A stretch of DNA of 64,000 nt from Bradyrhizobium barranii subsp. barranii (GCF_017565645.3 NZ_CP086136.1:10628810-10692809); one strand, 5' to 3'. Shown: positions 52,848 to 62,832, numbered from the stretch's first letter. Numbers and translations: made by a program. Notes: generated by a model from the letters alone, not told the origin.

Positions 52848-53942
52848 TCAAAACGATCCCAGCGCCACCGGCCGGAACGCCTGCAGCAGTTGCTGATCCA
52901 GCTTGCCGCCCATGCCTTCCATCATCGTGAAGGCGCGCGAGTGGGTGAAGGGCATGCGGTAGGCGCGCTTCTCCACCAGTGCCGCGTAGATGTCGACGAT
53001 CGTCGTGACCCGCACGATGTCGCTGATCTGGTTCGACGACAGGCCGTTCGGATAGCCAGAGCCGTCGAGGAATTCGTGGTGATGCAGCACGACGTCGAGC
53101 ATCTCCGGCGGGAAGCCGCCTTGCTCCGCGAGCGCGTCATAGCCGCGGCGCGGGTGCTGGCGCACCTCGGCCATCTCTTCGTCGGTGAGCTTGCCCGGCT
53201 TGTCGAGCAGCACGGAGGGAACGAAGGCCTTGCCGACGTCGTGCAACAGCGCGGCGCGGGTCAGGCGACGCTGGTCGTCCTCGCGCATACCGAGATGCTG
53301 CGCGAAGGCGACGGCGAAGCCGGTGACGAACAGGCAGTGGCGATAGCTGCCGACATGATGGCAGCCGACGGTGGTGAGCCATTCGCGCAGCGATGAATGC
53401 TTGATCGCCTTCAGGATCTTGCTCTCGGCGGCGATGACGTCGTCGAAGGTCAAGGGCACGCCGAGCGGCAGCTTCTCGAACATCTTCCTCAGCACCGCAT
53501 GCGCCGCCTCGACGCCACGGTTGAGCGTCTTGCCGCGGTCGGTCGCGTCATAGGTGGCGGTGTCGGGGAACGCGGCGCGGATGCGCTGAAGAATTGCATC
53601 GGGCTGCAGCGGCCGCGAGATCGTGTCGGTGGCGCCCAGTGCCCAGGCCTGCATGGTGCCGTGATGCAGGGCATCGGCGAGCACGAACAGCCGCGGCATC
53701 GTGCGATAGGCATCGCCGCGCAGCTTGTTGCGCACCCGCTGCACGCTCTCAGGCGAGCGCAGATTGATGTCGACCACGAGACCGGACAGATCGCGCGACG
53801 GCTGCTCGGGAATGTCCTGCGTCGTCACCGTCGAAACGTCGCCCACGGCCTTCAGGATGCTGGCAAGCTCGGTGCTCTCGTCGCTCCGGTCGGAAGCGAG
53901 CAAGAGCCGGCGTTTGGCGGCGGATTTGGCTGGCGCGTTCAT
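52848..53942 (-). CDS. HD-GYP domain protein with degenerate receiver domain
   Basis: 364 residues. The N-terminal 130 residues resemble a receiver (LLLASDRSDESTELASIL, GLVVDINLRSPESVQRV, ALGATDTISRPLQPDAILQRI), with VVDIN in place of the usual phosphorylation strand and RPL in place of KP, so it may not be phosphorylated normally. The HD-GYP domain has His234-Asp235 in LLHDVGKAF and GSGYP at 294-298, so it probably degrades c-di-GMP. It joins three GGDEF proteins in this window. Confidence 0.85.
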   Translation of the reverse strand: MNAPAKSAAKRRLLLASDRSDESTELASILKAVGDVSTVTTQDIPEQPSRDLSGLVVDINLRSPESVQRVRNKLRGDAYRTMPRLFVLADALHHGTMQAWALGATDTISRPLQPDAILQRIRAAFPDTATYDATDRGKTLNRGVEAAHAVLRKMFEKLPLGVPLTFDDVIAAESKILKAIKHSSLREWLTTVGCHHVGSYRHCLFVTGFAVAFAQHLGMREDDQRRLTRAALLHDVGKAFVPSVLLDKPGKLTDEEMAEVRQHPRRGYDALAEQGGFPPEMLDVVLHHHEFLDGSGYPNGLSSNQISDIVRVTTIVDIYAALVEKRAYRMPFTHSRAFTMMEGMGGKLDQQLLQAFRPVALGSF

Positions 53943-54354
53943 GGCTTCCCCAGAGCACGGGAGTGTATTTGGCGTCAGCCTAAGCCGGATCAGGTTCTCC
54001 GGCCCTTAAGAGGCGTGCTCAATGGAACCCTGCGGAATTGCGCGCAATTTTAGGGATTTTGGGCCCCCGCCCTGCTTCCAGTCAAAACGGCGAAAACAAC
54101 CCCATGCACAGTAGAACGGGCCTTGATGGGAAAGGGGAATTTGGGGTGCTCTCACCCACTCTCCGCTGTCGTCGCCCGGCTTGACCGGGCGACCCAGTAT
54201 TCCGAGGCGGCGCAGCCGGAGCTGAGAGGCCGCGGCGTACTGGATGCCCCGCTTTCGCGGGGCATGACAGCGAGATTGTGGAGACGCCTACCAAAACAAA
54301 TCCGCCGGAAGTTGCCCTCCGGCGGATCAGCTTACTTGGCAATTGCGCCTCGCC
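53943..54354. other. Gene-free stretch holding a palindromic repeat
   Basis: No convincing gene. 53943-54164 contains only short hairpins, such as CCGG pairs around 53990-54002. A large palindrome fills 54165-54271. A small hairpin at 54301-54327 (TCCGCCGGAAG/CTCCGGCGGAT) just before the molybdoenzyme stop may act as a terminator for that operon. Confidence 0.6.
54165..54271. repeat. Palindromic intergenic repeat, family E (intact copy)
   Basis: Two hairpins joined: GTCGCCCGG/CCGGGCGAC and ATGCCCCGC/GCGGGGCAT, with GTACTGG and CCAGTAT segments between. The same design at 45483-46861 is split by the IS. Confidence 0.85.
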
Positions 54355-56637
54355 TTACGCCTTCATCGCCTCCTTCACGGCCTCGGCCGTGATCGGCAGG
54401 GCCCGGATGCGGGCGCCTGAGGCGTTGAAGATGGCGTTGCCGATTGCCGGGGCGATGACCGTCACCGCGGGCTCGCCGACGCCGGTGGCCTTTTCGCCGT
54501 TGGCGATCACGGCGACGGCGACCTCGGGCATCTGGCTCATGCGCAAGGGCGTGTAGCTGTCGAAGTTTGTCTGCTCGATGCCACCGTCCTTGAGCGTCGC
54601 CTTCTCGTACATCGCCAGCGACAGGCCCCACAGCGCCGCACCCTCGACCTGGGCACGGATGTTGTCGGGATGCACCTGCGTGCCGACGTCGGTTGCGACC
54701 GTGAGCTTCTTCACGGTCACCTCGCCCGACGGCGCCACCGCGACATGGGCGACGCACGCCGTCCAGCTCGCGGTCGCGCGTTCCTGCGAGGAGACGCAGG
54801 CGACGCCCATGCCCTCGCCTTTCGGCAGTTGCTTGGTGCCGTAGCCGGACAGCCCCATCGCGGCGAGCAGCGTGTTGCGCAGCCGCTGCGCGCCGCCGTC
54901 GTTCTTGCCCTTGCCGTCGAGCAGCGCGATGCGGAATTGCGCCGGGTCCTTGCCAGTCGCAGCCGCGATCTCGTCGATCATGCTTTCGATCGCCCAGAAC
55001 GTCCAGCCGGGCGCCACCGAGCGAAGCTGCCCGGACGGCGTCGCATTGTGCGCGAGCTCGTTCTTGATCGCGCGCACATAATGGTTGGGCACGGTGTAGA
55101 AGAAGTCGGCCCCGTTCACCGTGAAGGAATCGAGCGGACCCTTCTTGTCGACCGAGGGCGTCAGGAAGTCAGGGATGCCCCAGCGCGCGGTCGGCCAGGC
55201 CGAGACGACGTCGTGGCTGAGCGCGACGAGCTTGCCGTCGCCGTCCACGCCGACCTTGACCTTCTGGTAGGTGAGCGGACGCGAGAAATCCATCGTCATG
55301 TCGTTCTCGCGCGTATAGATCACCTTCACCGGCTTGCCGATGGCCTTCGCCGCCTGCACCGCCGGCACCATCATGTCGGCATCGAGCCTGCGGCCAAAAC
55401 CGCCGCCGAGCCACATCTGGTGCATCACCACGAACTTCGGATCGATCCCGGCGGCGCCTGCCGCAATCGCGCCGGAGCGCGTCGCGAACTGGTTGCCGGA
55501 ATAGATGTGCAGGATGTCGCCCTTGAACTCCGCGGTGGCGTTCATCGGCTCCATCGGCGCGTGGATGTTGATGCTGGTGGTGTACTCCGCCTCCAGCACT
55601 TTTGCGGCCGAGCCGAACGCCGCGTTGGGATCGCCGTCCTTGACGAAGAACTGGCCGGAATCCTCGAGCTTCTGAAGCCGCTTGGCTTCGTCGAGCAGCG
55701 ACTCGCTCGAGACCTTCGCGTTCGGACCGCCGTCATAGGCGATCTTCAGCGCCGCGGCCGCCTTCTTGGCATTGGCGTAGGTGCTGGCGACCGCGACGAC
55801 CCAGCCGGATGTCGTGCCGGTCTTGTCGTCGAGGGTGATGGCCTTGATGAAGCCCGGCACCTTCTTCGCCGCCGAGTCGTCGACCGACTTCACCGTTGCG
55901 CCGAAGCGCACCGGCGGCGTCACCACCGCGCCATAGGCCATGCCCGGCAACATCACGTCGATGCCGTACTTGGCCGTGCCGTTGGTCTTGGAGGGGATGT
56001 CGAGCTGCGGCACCGACACGCCGATCATGGTGTACTGGTCCGGTGTCTTCAGCTTGATCGCCTTCAGCTCGTCCGGCGTGAAGGTCTTGGTCGCCTTGCC
56101 GCTCTTCACGACGTCGGCGAACGACATCTGCTTCTTCGACTTCGGATGCGAGATCACGGAATCGCGCACCACGAGCTCCGACGCCGGCACGCCCATCGCG
56201 GCAGCCGCGCCTTCCGTCAATGCCGTCCGGCCGGCTGCGCCGGCCCGGCTCATCGCGTCGAAGTTCATCATGGTCGACCAGCTGCCGCCGGTGATCTGCG
56301 CCCCCAGCACGGGGTCGTTGAACTTCAGATCGTTGGAGGCAAGCGCGACGCGCATGTCGCTCCACTTCGCGCCCAATTCCTCGCAGACGATCTGCGCCAT
56401 GGTGGAGGCGATGTGCTGGCCCATGTCGGCCTTGCCGCAGGTCACGGTGACCAGGCCATCGGGCGCGATCGCATACCAGACGCTCGGCTCGAAGTTCGAA
56501 GGCGCAGCGAGCGCCTCACCGATGCCGGGCACGCCGGCATAGCCGAGCACGAGGCCGGTCGCTGCCGTGCCGACCAGGAAGGAGCGGCGGCTGAGATCTG
56601 ATGTCTCGGGTGTGATGGTGTTCACGTGCTTATTCAT
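54355..56637 (-). CDS. Isoquinoline 1-oxidoreductase-type molybdopterin subunit (large)
   Basis: 760-residue molybdopterin-binding subunit of the xanthine dehydrogenase superfamily, IorB type. A Tat signal ([21 protein letters not shown]) sends it to the periplasm. The conserved core has [65 protein letters not shown] and [32 protein letters not shown] with the catalytic Glu in VGEPAV. It is translated directly from the small subunit gene (ATGA overlap). It hydroxylates N-heterocycles or aldehydes in known members; the substrate here is unknown. Confidence 0.9.
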   Translation of the reverse strand: MNKHVNTITPETSDLSRRSFLVGTAATGLVLGYAGVPGIGEALAAPSNFEPSVWYAIAPDGLVTVTCGKADMGQHIASTMAQIVCEELGAKWSDMRVALASNDLKFNDPVLGAQITGGSWSTMMNFDAMSRAGAAGRTALTEGAAAAMGVPASELVVRDSVISHPKSKKQMSFADVVKSGKATKTFTPDELKAIKLKTPDQYTMIGVSVPQLDIPSKTNGTAKYGIDVMLPGMAYGAVVTPPVRFGATVKSVDDSAAKKVPGFIKAITLDDKTGTTSGWVVAVASTYANAKKAAAALKIAYDGGPNAKVSSESLLDEAKRLQKLEDSGQFFVKDGDPNAAFGSAAKVLEAEYTTSINIHAPMEPMNATAEFKGDILHIYSGNQFATRSGAIAAGAAGIDPKFVVMHQMWLGGGFGRRLDADMMVPAVQAAKAIGKPVKVIYTRENDMTMDFSRPLTYQKVKVGVDGDGKLVALSHDVVSAWPTARWGIPDFLTPSVDKKGPLDSFTVNGADFFYTVPNHYVRAIKNELAHNATPSGQLRSVAPGWTFWAIESMIDEIAAATGKDPAQFRIALLDGKGKNDGGAQRLRNTLLAAMGLSGYGTKQLPKGEGMGVACVSSQERATASWTACVAHVAVAPSGEVTVKKLTVATDVGTQVHPDNIRAQVEGAALWGLSLAMYEKATLKDGGIEQTNFDSYTPLRMSQMPEVAVAVIANGEKATGVGEPAVTVIAPAIGNAIFNASGARIRALPITAEAVKEAMKA

Positions 56638-57125
56638 GTGGGCCTCCGTTCGTTGCCGGAGACGGATGCGGTGCGCATCTCGGTAGCGGCGCGCATGATC
56701 GCCTTCTGGATCCGCGAATAGGTCATGCAACGGCAGAGATTGCCGTCCATATGCGCCACGACCTCCTCCTTGGTCGGATTGGCATTCTTGGCAAGCAGCG
56801 AGGCCGCCTGCATGATCTGACCCGACTGGCAGTAGCCGCATTGCGGCACCTGCTCGGCGATCCACGCCTTCTGCAGCGGATGATCGCCCTTGGCGGAGAG
56901 GCCTTCGATGGTGGTGATCTTCTTGCCGGCGACATCGCCGACCATGGTCTGGCACGAGCGCACGGCTTCGCCGTTGACGTGCACGGTGCAGGCACCGCAC
57001 AGCCCGGCACCGCAGCCGAACTTGGTGCCGGTCATCTGCAATTGCTCGCGGATCGCCCAGAGGAGCGGCGTGTCGTTCGCCGCATCCACGGACAGACTCC
57101 GCCCGTTGATGGTGAGAGTTGGCAT
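56634..57125 (-). CDS. Isoquinoline 1-oxidoreductase-type [2Fe-2S] subunit (small)
   Basis: 163 residues carrying two [2Fe-2S] clusters: Cys38, Cys43, Cys46 and Cys58 ([17 protein letters not shown]) and Cys96, Cys99, Cys131 and Cys133 ([25 protein letters not shown]). It shuttles electrons from the molybdopterin subunit. ATG 57125 starts the family sequence; the open frame upstream is unrelated. The large subunit gene follows with an ATGA overlap. No third (FAD) subunit is present, as is usual for this class, so a membrane cytochrome acceptor is likely. Confidence 0.92.
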   Translation of the reverse strand: MPTLTINGRSLSVDAANDTPLLWAIREQLQMTGTKFGCGAGLCGACTVHVNGEAVRSCQTMVGDVAGKKITTIEGLSAKGDHPLQKAWIAEQVPQCGYCQSGQIMQAASLLAKNANPTKEEVVAHMDGNLCRCMTYSRIQKAIMRAATEMRTASVSGNERRPT

Positions 57126-57439
57126 AGGCGTCTTCCCCTGCCGGTGCATGAAGCCGCTTACGGCGGCAACTTGAACAGTGGACGCCCACCGGGCTGGCGC
57201 CCACCTTGATCGCAAGAATGATCGGGTTCGCAGCCAGAGGCAAATGCAATTTGGAATCGATCGAAACTATCGCGGCAGCTCAGTGTTGTGCGTTGCGACA
57301 ACGGCACCCGATGCAGCGACTGGACGCAACAGAGAATGCATCAGGCATGCGTGCCATCGCGTTCAGGCAGTTTCTTCCAGGTAACCCGTCGGGCTAGGAT
57401 CGACGCGAAAACAACAACCAGCATAAAGAGGCGGGAGAC
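57126..57439. other. Intergenic region between divergent genes
   Basis: 314 bases between the molybdoenzyme operon and the hydrolase gene, without a convincing gene. It should hold the promoters of both. AAAACAACAACC and GAGGCGGGAG just upstream of 57440 supply a ribosome site. No clear -35/-10 pair stands out to me. Confidence 0.5.
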
Positions 57440-58203
57440 ATGCCAAAAATCGATCGGGACGGCGTCGGGATCTACTACGAAGTTCACGGCGACGGTCCGC
57501 CGCTGTTGCTCACCCACGGCTATTCCTCGACCTCGGCGATGTGGCATGGCCAAGTCGACGCGCTCGCGAGGGACCACAAGCTCATCCTGTGGGACATGCG
57601 CGGCCACGGCCAGTCCGACTATCCCGACGATCCCCATGCCTATAGCGAAGCGCTCACCGTCGGCGACATGGCCGCGATCCTCGAGCGGTCGGCGCCGAGC
57701 GCGCCATCATCGGCGGGCTCTCGCTCGGCGGCTACATGTCGCTCGCGTTCTATCGCGCTTATCCGCAACGCGCTCGTGCCCTGCTGATCATCGACACCGG
57801 CCCCGGCTTCAAGAAGGACGACGCGCGCGAGGCCTGGAACGCACGGGCGCTTGCGACCGCCGACAAGCTCGACCATGAAGGTCTCGACATGCTGAAGTCG
57901 GCGACACGCGAGCGCGCCACCGCGAGCCATCGCAATGCCAGGGGATTGGCGCTCGCCGCACGCGGCATGCTGACCCAGCGCGACGCCCGCGTGATCGAGC
58001 TGCTCCCCGACATCAAGGTGCCCTGCCTCATCGTGGTCGGCGCCGACGACGCGCCGTTCCTCGCCGCGTCCGACTACATGGCCGCAAAGATCCCCGGCGC
58101 ACAAAAGGTCGTGATCCCCGCCGCCGGTCACGCCGTCAACATCGATCAGCCCAAGGCTTTTATTGACGCGGTGACGCCTTTCCTGAAGAACTTGCCGGGA
58201 TAG
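57440..58203 (+). pseudogene. Alpha/beta hydrolase, frameshifted
   Basis: About 254 residues if joined. The first frame gives IYYEVHGDGPPLLLTHGYSSTSAMW and LILWDMRGHGQSDYP; a missing base near 57686-57690 (CGGTCGG where CGGGTCGG is expected) shifts it, and the other frame continues GAERAIIGGLSLGGYMSLAFYRAYPQRARALLIIDTGPGF, VPCLIVVGADDAPFLAASDYM and PAAGHAVNIDQPKAF. Catalytic Ser (GLSLGG), Asp (VGADD) and His (AAGHAVN) are all present. It looks like a complete gene with one indel. Substrate unknown. Confidence 0.82.
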
Positions 58204-58225
58204 GACGGTCGGAAGGACACTGGCA

Positions 58226-58561
58226 ATGAAGCAAGCGATACTGGCTGCGAGCGCGGTGCTGCTATCGATGTCTGCGCAGGCAGAACCGTTCGGCGGCACG
58301 CAGCCGCGCCGGCCCTTCGTTGCGACCTTGTCGAACAACACGCCGCTCGCCTTCGGCATGGATGCCGAGCAGACCGCGCGGGCACTGGGTCAGCCTCTGC
58401 AATATGTGCGCGGGCGGCCCGGCAACGAGATCTATCTCGCGCTTCGCAACCTCGGCGGCAGCGGACTGATCCCCTACCGCCATCGCCTGTTCCTGCAGTT
58501 CCGTCACGGACGGCTGGCGGGATGGAAGGAAGACTACGGCGAGAACTGGATGTGGGAGTGA
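58226..58561 (+). CDS. Small exported protein of unknown function
   Basis: 111 residues. Signal peptide KQAILAASAVLLSMSAQA, cut before EPFGG. The mature part has FGMDAEQTARALGQPLQYVRGRPGNEIYLAL and RHRLFLQFRHGRLAGWKEDYGENW, beta-strand rich and somewhat like BamE/SmpA-type small lipoprotein folds but without a lipobox. ATG 58226 follows AAGGA. It lies 22 bases after the hydrolase stop. Function not known. Confidence 0.72.
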   Translation: MKQAILAASAVLLSMSAQAEPFGGTQPRRPFVATLSNNTPLAFGMDAEQTARALGQPLQYVRGRPGNEIYLALRNLGGSGLIPYRHRLFLQFRHGRLAGWKEDYGENWMWE

Positions 58562-58580
58562 GAGCGACGCACAGCCGCCT

Positions 58581-58699
58581 CCCCTCATCCTGAGGAGCTT
58601 GCGGAGCAAGCGTCTCGAAGGATGAAGGCCACGCTGATGTGTTCACGGGCCTCTATCCTTCGAGACGCGCTCCGTTGGAGCGCTCCTCAGGATGAGGGC
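58581..58699. repeat. Palindromic intergenic repeat, family C
   Basis: CCCTCATCCTGAGGAGC, then GCGTCTCGAAGGAT on the left; ATCCTTCGAGACGC, then GCTCCTCAGGATGAGGG on the right. The family name element is also at 13479-13586. Confidence 0.87.
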
Positions 58700-58743
58700 A
58701 GAGAGCTGAAATTTCGGATCGACAACAAAGAAGGACAACCCGC

Positions 58744-59418
58744 GTGGGACAAGACATCAAGCTGACGGCTTCCGACAATTTCCAGCTCGGCGCCTATCGC
58801 GCCGATCCCTCAGGCGCCCCGAAGGGCGCGGTGGTGGTGATCCAGGAGATCTTTGGGGTCAATCACCACATCCGCTCGGTCTGCGATCGCCTCGCCAGGG
58901 AAGGCTATGTCGCGATCGCGCCGTCGACCTTCGACCGGACCTCGCCGAACTTCCAGTCGGGCTACACGCCCGACGAGATCGCCGAGGCGCGCAAGTTCGT
59001 CGCCAGTCCCGACTGGGACGCGATGCTGCGCGACACCCAGGCCGCGATCGACGCGGTGAAGAGCGTCGGGCCGGTCGGCATCATCGGCTTTTGCCTGGGC
59101 GGCAGCGTCGCCTTTGTCGCGGCGACGCGGCTGTCGGGCCTGAAGGCCGCGATCGGCTATTACGGCGGCGCCGTGGTGCGCTTCGCCGACGAGAAACCGA
59201 AGGTGCCGACGCAACTGCATTTCGGCGAGAAGGATGCCGGCATTCCCCTGACCGACGTCGAGACCGTCAAGGCGAAGCGGCCGGATGTGGAAGTCTTCAT
59301 CTACCCGGGCGCCCAGCACGGCTTCCATTGCGACGAGCGGCCGAGCTACGACAAGGCGAGCTCGGATATCGCCTGGCCGCGCTCGATGGAATTTTTCGCG
59401 AAGCATCTGACGAAGTAG
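58744..59418 (+). CDS. Dienelactone hydrolase family protein
   Basis: 224-residue alpha/beta hydrolase. The triad is Cys117 (GFCLGG), Asp164 (GEKDAGIP) and His192 (QHGFHCDE), with the Glu36 of IQEIFGVN typical of DLH enzymes. GTG start at 58744 has AAGGA eight bases upstream. No catechol-degradation genes lie nearby, so carboxymethylenebutenolide is not a safe guess. Single gene. Confidence 0.88.
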   Translation: MGQDIKLTASDNFQLGAYRADPSGAPKGAVVVIQEIFGVNHHIRSVCDRLAREGYVAIAPSTFDRTSPNFQSGYTPDEIAEARKFVASPDWDAMLRDTQAAIDAVKSVGPVGIIGFCLGGSVAFVAATRLSGLKAAIGYYGGAVVRFADEKPKVPTQLHFGEKDAGIPLTDVETVKAKRPDVEVFIYPGAQHGFHCDERPSYDKASSDIAWPRSMEFFAKHLTK

Positions 59419-59510
59419 CGCGCGCCACTCAAAGCAGGAATCGGGTGGCTGCATCACGGCACCCGGCGATAGAGCTGGCCGATCAAGCCAACTCGCGCCG
59501 GGAGATCGCC

Positions 59511-59990
59511 ATGCAGCAAGCCATCACGCACCTCGTCATTCGCAACCCGTTCGGAACCATGGACGTCCCGGGCCCGGACGATTCTGAAGTCATGGACTAC
59601 GCGGCGACCGCCACGCTGGCCGGCGATGCGGCCGACATCAACGCGGCGGCATGGACATCCATTGCCGCCCTCTCCGATCCGCTCGAAGGCATCTGGGCTA
59701 GCAGATGGAATGGCGGCGCCGATCCGACCATTGCGGGCGATACGCCGGACAGATGGAAAGAGGGGCGCGCGGATATCCGCATCGCGGGGAGCCGGATCTA
59801 TCTGCGCTTCGACTGGGACCATGGCCGCCGGCACGGCCTGATCGATGCTGCGCGCGAGGGCGCGCGCCTGGTCGGAAAGTACATCAACCTGACCACGCCT
59901 GCGATCACGCGGCCATGGGTCGGGCTCGTGGTCGATGGCACGCGCATCGACGGATGCTTTCCGAACGGACGGCTGGATTTCAGGCGGTGA
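59511..59990 (+). CDS. Conserved-looking hypothetical protein, 159 aa
   Basis: Soluble, mostly beta: IEGIWASRWNG-like EGIWASRWNGGADPTIAGDTPDRWKEGRADIRIAGSRIYLRFDWDHGRRHGLIDAAREGARLVGKYINL and WVGLVVDGTRIDGCFPNGRLDFRR. The repeated W and R pattern suggests a beta-barrel small domain but I cannot name a family. GGGAGA lies six bases before ATG 59511. Its stop is three bases from the convergent export-protein stop. Function unknown. Confidence 0.65.
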   Translation: MQQAITHLVIRNPFGTMDVPGPDDSEVMDYAATATLAGDAADINAAAWTSIAALSDPLEGIWASRWNGGADPTIAGDTPDRWKEGRADIRIAGSRIYLRFDWDHGRRHGLIDAAREGARLVGKYINLTTPAITRPWVGLVVDGTRIDGCFPNGRLDFRR

Positions 59991-59991
59991 G

Positions 59992-60738
59992 CTAGAACCA
60001 GCGCTCGCCGACGAACACGGTGTCGCCGGGGCTCAAGGGAGTGCCGAGCGGGACGATGGCGCGCATCGCGCCGCCGGCTTCGGTGTGCGTGACGGTGACC
60101 ACGTCGCGCTTGGCGCGGGGTGAGAATCCGCCGGCGATCGCGACCGCGCTTTCGACCGTCATGTTCGGCACATAAGGATATTGGCCGGGTGCGGTGACTT
60201 CGCCGAGGATGAAGAACGGGCGGTAGGCTTCGATCTCGACCGCGACCGAGGGCTCGCGGATGTAACCGTTGCGCAGGCGCGCGGCGATTTCACCGGCGAG
60301 ACCCGCCGGGGTGCGGCCGCGGGCCGGCACCCCGCCGATCAACGGCATGGTGATCGAACCGCCAGCATCGATGGCGTAGCTGTTGGTGAGGCCTTCCTGG
60401 CCGTAGACCACGACGCGCAGCCTGTCGCCGGCGTCGAGATGATAGGAGGAGTCGTAGCGCACCGGCGCCGCCATCGGCGCGGCGTAGCCGACCGGCATGG
60501 GTGCAGGCGACGAGGCAAAGGAATTGCGCAACGCGCCGATGGCACCGCCACCGTCGGCGACGACGACCGGCTGCGGTGCGCCATAGGGCTGGCCATAGGC
60601 CATGGAATCGAGATCGGCACGGGGCTGCATGACCGCGACGGGACCGGCGGTCTGCATGCAGCCGCCGAGGGCAAGCGCGGCGGACGCTGCCAAGGAGGCT
60701 GTCAAGATCGACCATCGAAACGCGCGTGCAACCGGCAC
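59992..60738 (-). CDS. Polysaccharide export (Wza-like/OPX) lipoprotein
   Basis: 248 residues. Lipoprotein signal ending ALALGGC. The PES domain reads [39 protein letters not shown], followed by SLBB region [38 protein letters not shown]. The N-terminal section between is rich in P, A and G. GTG 60738 is chosen as it puts the signal at the N-terminus. It probably forms an outer-membrane secretion pore for an exopolysaccharide; no Wzc, Wzy or glycosyltransferase gene is adjacent. Confidence 0.85.
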   Translation of the reverse strand: MPVARAFRWSILTASLAASAALALGGCMQTAGPVAVMQPRADLDSMAYGQPYGAPQPVVVADGGGAIGALRNSFASSPAPMPVGYAAPMAAPVRYDSSYHLDAGDRLRVVVYGQEGLTNSYAIDAGGSITMPLIGGVPARGRTPAGLAGEIAARLRNGYIREPSVAVEIEAYRPFFILGEVTAPGQYPYVPNMTVESAVAIAGGFSPRAKRDVVTVTHTEAGGAMRAIVPLGTPLSPGDTVFVGERWF

Positions 60739-60846
60739 AGGACCTATCCCTCGAAACGAGACGGCCCCAGTCTTGCACTGGTTATGGTTAACAAAGCGTT
60801 GAGGGGGGCAGCGCGGCAATGCGGATGCGATGACACCGCACACTCC

Positions 60847-60930
60847 GTCATGCCCGGGCTTGTCCCGGGCATCCACGTTCTTGGTGCCGCACGAAGATCG
60901 TGGATGGCCGGGACAAGCCCGGCCATGACG
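60847..60930. repeat. Palindromic repeat, family F (CATGCCCGGGCTTGTCCCGG)
   Basis: GTCATGCCCGGGCTTGTCCCGGGCATCCACG and mirrored CGTGGATGGCCGGGACAAGCCCGGCCATGAC, the arms reading through two hairpins. It lies between the export lipoprotein and msrA. Confidence 0.85.
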
Positions 60931-60947
60931 ACTTGTTCGTGGCGAAC

Positions 60948-61604
60948 TTACGCGCTCACGCCCACGCCGATCGGGCAGGACACGCCGGTGCCACCGAGGC
61001 CGCAATAGCCGGCGGGGTTCTTCGCCAGATATTGCTGATGGTAGTCCTCGGCGAAATAGAACGCGCCGGCGGGCGCGATCTCGGTGGTGATGGCGCCGAG
61101 ACCTTTTGCAGCAAGCGCCTTCTGATAGAGCGCCTTCGATTCATCGGCCGCTTTCTTCTGCGCATCTGAATAAGTGTAGATCGCGCTTCGGTACTGCGTG
61201 CCGACATCGTTGCCCTGACGCATGCCCTGCGTCGGGTTGTGGCTCTCCCAGAACGTCTTCAGGAGTTTCTCGTAAGAGATCTTCTTCGGATCGAACACGA
61301 CCAGCACCACTTCGGTGTGGCCGGTGCGCCCCGAACAGGTCTCTTCATAGGTCGGGTTCGGCGTGTGGCCGCCGGCATAGCCGACAGCGGTCGCGTAGAC
61401 ACCGTCGCCGAGCTGCCAGAATTTGCGCTCGGCACCCCAGAAGCAGCCGAGCCCGAACACGGCCTGCTCGAGGCCCGCGGGATAAGGCGGCTGTAACTTC
61501 GCGCCGTTGACGAAATGGGTGGTCGCGGTGGGAATGGCTTGCGCACGGCCCGGCAGCGCTTCCGCGGCGCTCGGCAATGCGGTGGTCTTGCGCATGAACA
61601 GCAT
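60948..61604 (-). CDS. msrA: Peptide-methionine (S)-S-oxide reductase
   Basis: 218-residue repair enzyme that reduces methionine sulfoxide. The catalytic Cys54 is in [38 protein letters not shown] and [23 protein letters not shown] are MsrA hallmarks, and the C-terminal [13 protein letters not shown] holds resolving cysteines. ATG 61604 is used; the open frame upstream lacks family similarity. No msrB is adjacent. Cytoplasmic, since no signal peptide is seen. Confidence 0.93.
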   Translation of the reverse strand: MLFMRKTTALPSAAEALPGRAQAIPTATTHFVNGAKLQPPYPAGLEQAVFGLGCFWGAERKFWQLGDGVYATAVGYAGGHTPNPTYEETCSGRTGHTEVVLVVFDPKKISYEKLLKTFWESHNPTQGMRQGNDVGTQYRSAIYTYSDAQKKAADESKALYQKALAAKGLGAITTEIAPAGAFYFAEDYHQQYLAKNPAGYCGLGGTGVSCPIGVGVSA

Positions 61605-61772
61605 GATTGGCTCTCCGAGACGAGCTGTCCGTCGCTTGAGCCAATGCAACAAGCCAAGGGCTCAGGCGGCGCGCTCGCGATCAAGGTGGGAATATAGGTA
61701 TCTACGCAGGAGGGGGCAGCCCTGTTACGGCTGCCGTCAACGCGAGGGTCAGTCTCGGCGGGAATTGAAAGA

Positions 61773-62090
61773 TCAATCCCGGGAATAACCGATCAGCGGC
61801 TTCCGCGGGCGGAACAGGATCATCAGCAGGATGCCCAAAATGCCGAGCACGGCGAAAACCGGCTGATCCAGCACCAGGCGGATCACCGAGGTCCAGAGCC
61901 AGGGCGCCTTGGCCTCGACCCAGGTGCGGAATGCCGTCTGGCTGGCCTGGTTGATGTCGTTCCAGAACTGGCCGAACCGGGTGAACCGCAGGGTCTGGTC
62001 GGCCACCCAGCGGGCGCCGTCATAGACCATGAAGATGAACCCGCCGGCCAGCAGCAACAGCCCAATCAGTCGGAAAATGCCGCGGATCAT
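61773..62090 (-). CDS. Membrane protein of unknown function, 105 aa
   Basis: Two hydrophobic helices, LIGLLLLAGGFIFMVYDG near the N-terminus and VFAVLGILGILLMILF near the C-terminus, joined by a soluble helix-rich loop of about 50 residues (WVADQTLRFTRFGQFWNDINQASQTAF). A positively charged end (RPRKPLIGYSRD) follows the second helix. A perfect 20-base palindrome begins 14 bases upstream of its ATG. Function unknown. Confidence 0.72.
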   Translation of the reverse strand: MIRGIFRLIGLLLLAGGFIFMVYDGARWVADQTLRFTRFGQFWNDINQASQTAFRTWVEAKAPWLWTSVIRLVLDQPVFAVLGILGILLMILFRPRKPLIGYSRD

Positions 62091-62488
62091 GCCTCACCTA
62101 TATGGTCGTCCGATCGGACGACCTCTGCAATGCCGCCAGCCAATAGCCGGGCGACGGCAGAAATTCAACCTCTTCAGGGCGTTACGGCGCGCGCTGGAGC
62201 GCCCGAGGCCTGTTTTCCAGCCCCGGAAAGCGTTGACGGTGCCGCAGACCCCCTCTATAAGGGCGCCAACTGGCGGTGGGCGCAATCCTGCCGCCGCTGT
62301 TCTTTGAGCAGTTGCAGGCTCCCTGAGCTTTAAGGGCTTGGAGCCTCAGAGACGACCGCAAGGCCGTCGCTCATGTTCCGGGAACAGCCCAGCAACCGAA
62401 CACCCTAAATCCGAGCGTCGATTAAGCGGTCAAGCAGCCGGCGCTACCCGAACAAGACGCGACCGGTACCGCAAAGGATATTGAGACC
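62091..62488. other. Intergenic region between a membrane-protein gene and rpsT
   Basis: Contains a perfect 20-base palindrome at 62104-62123 and, from about 62330, the likely rpsT leader, in which GACCGCAAGGCCGTC (62353-62367) can form a hairpin. No convincing gene is seen in either direction, and no known riboswitch class is recognised. Confidence 0.6.
62104..62123. promoter_or_regulatory. Perfect 20-bp palindrome, possible operator
   Basis: Half-site GGTCGTCCGA followed by its exact reverse complement, with no spacer. It ends 14 bases from the start codon of the membrane protein gene (minus strand). Its symmetry suits a dimeric repressor; which one is unknown. Confidence 0.5.
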
Positions 62489-62755
62489 ATGGCCAATACC
62501 ACTTCCGCCAAGAAAGCGACGCGCAAGATCGCCCGCCGCACTGCCGTCAACAAGTCGCGCCGCACCCAGATGCGCGGTGCCGTGCGTACCGTCGAAGAAG
62601 CCATCGCCACCGGCGATCGCGCCGCCGCGCTGAAGGCGATGGCGAGCGCCGAGCCCGCGCTGATGCAGGCCGCGCAGCGCAACATCGTTCACAAGAACAA
62701 CGCGAGCCGCAAAGTCTCCCGGCTCACCGCGCAGATCGCCAAGCTCGCGAAGTAA
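62489..62755 (+). CDS. rpsT: 30S ribosomal protein S20
   Basis: 88 residues, strongly basic. The hallmark start [28 protein letters not shown] and the segment [31 protein letters not shown] are S20. It binds the 16S rRNA early in 30S assembly. It is monocistronic with its own terminator 52 bases after the stop. In related Hyphomicrobiales rpsT is often next to dnaA and the replication origin. Confidence 0.97.
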   Translation: MANTTSAKKATRKIARRTAVNKSRRTQMRGAVRTVEEAIATGDRAAALKAMASAEPALMQAAQRNIVHKNNASRKVSRLTAQIAKLAK

Positions 62756-62807
62756 GCTCGTCGAGTCATCCGATCGACTGATCGGATCGACATCGCGCTC
62801 GTCAATC

Positions 62808-62832
62808 AGCCCGGCTCGCGCCGGGCTTTTTG
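62808..62832 (+). terminator. Rho-independent terminator of rpsT
   Basis: Stem AGCCCGGC / GCCGGGCT with a four-base loop TCGC, followed at once by TTTTT. A second stem, ATCCGATC-GACT-GATCGGAT (62768-62787), lies just before it. Confidence 0.92.

Noticed and set aside
53965..54060. Possible structured RNA or riboswitch between HD-GYP and molybdoenzyme genes
   Set aside because: Hairpins can be drawn but the segment matches no class I know and stands upstream of a gene not known for such control.
54670..56601. Plus-strand open frame of 643 codons opposite the molybdopterin subunit
   Set aside because: The minus-strand protein has full family motifs over its length; the plus-strand reading is low-complexity and has no recognisable domain.
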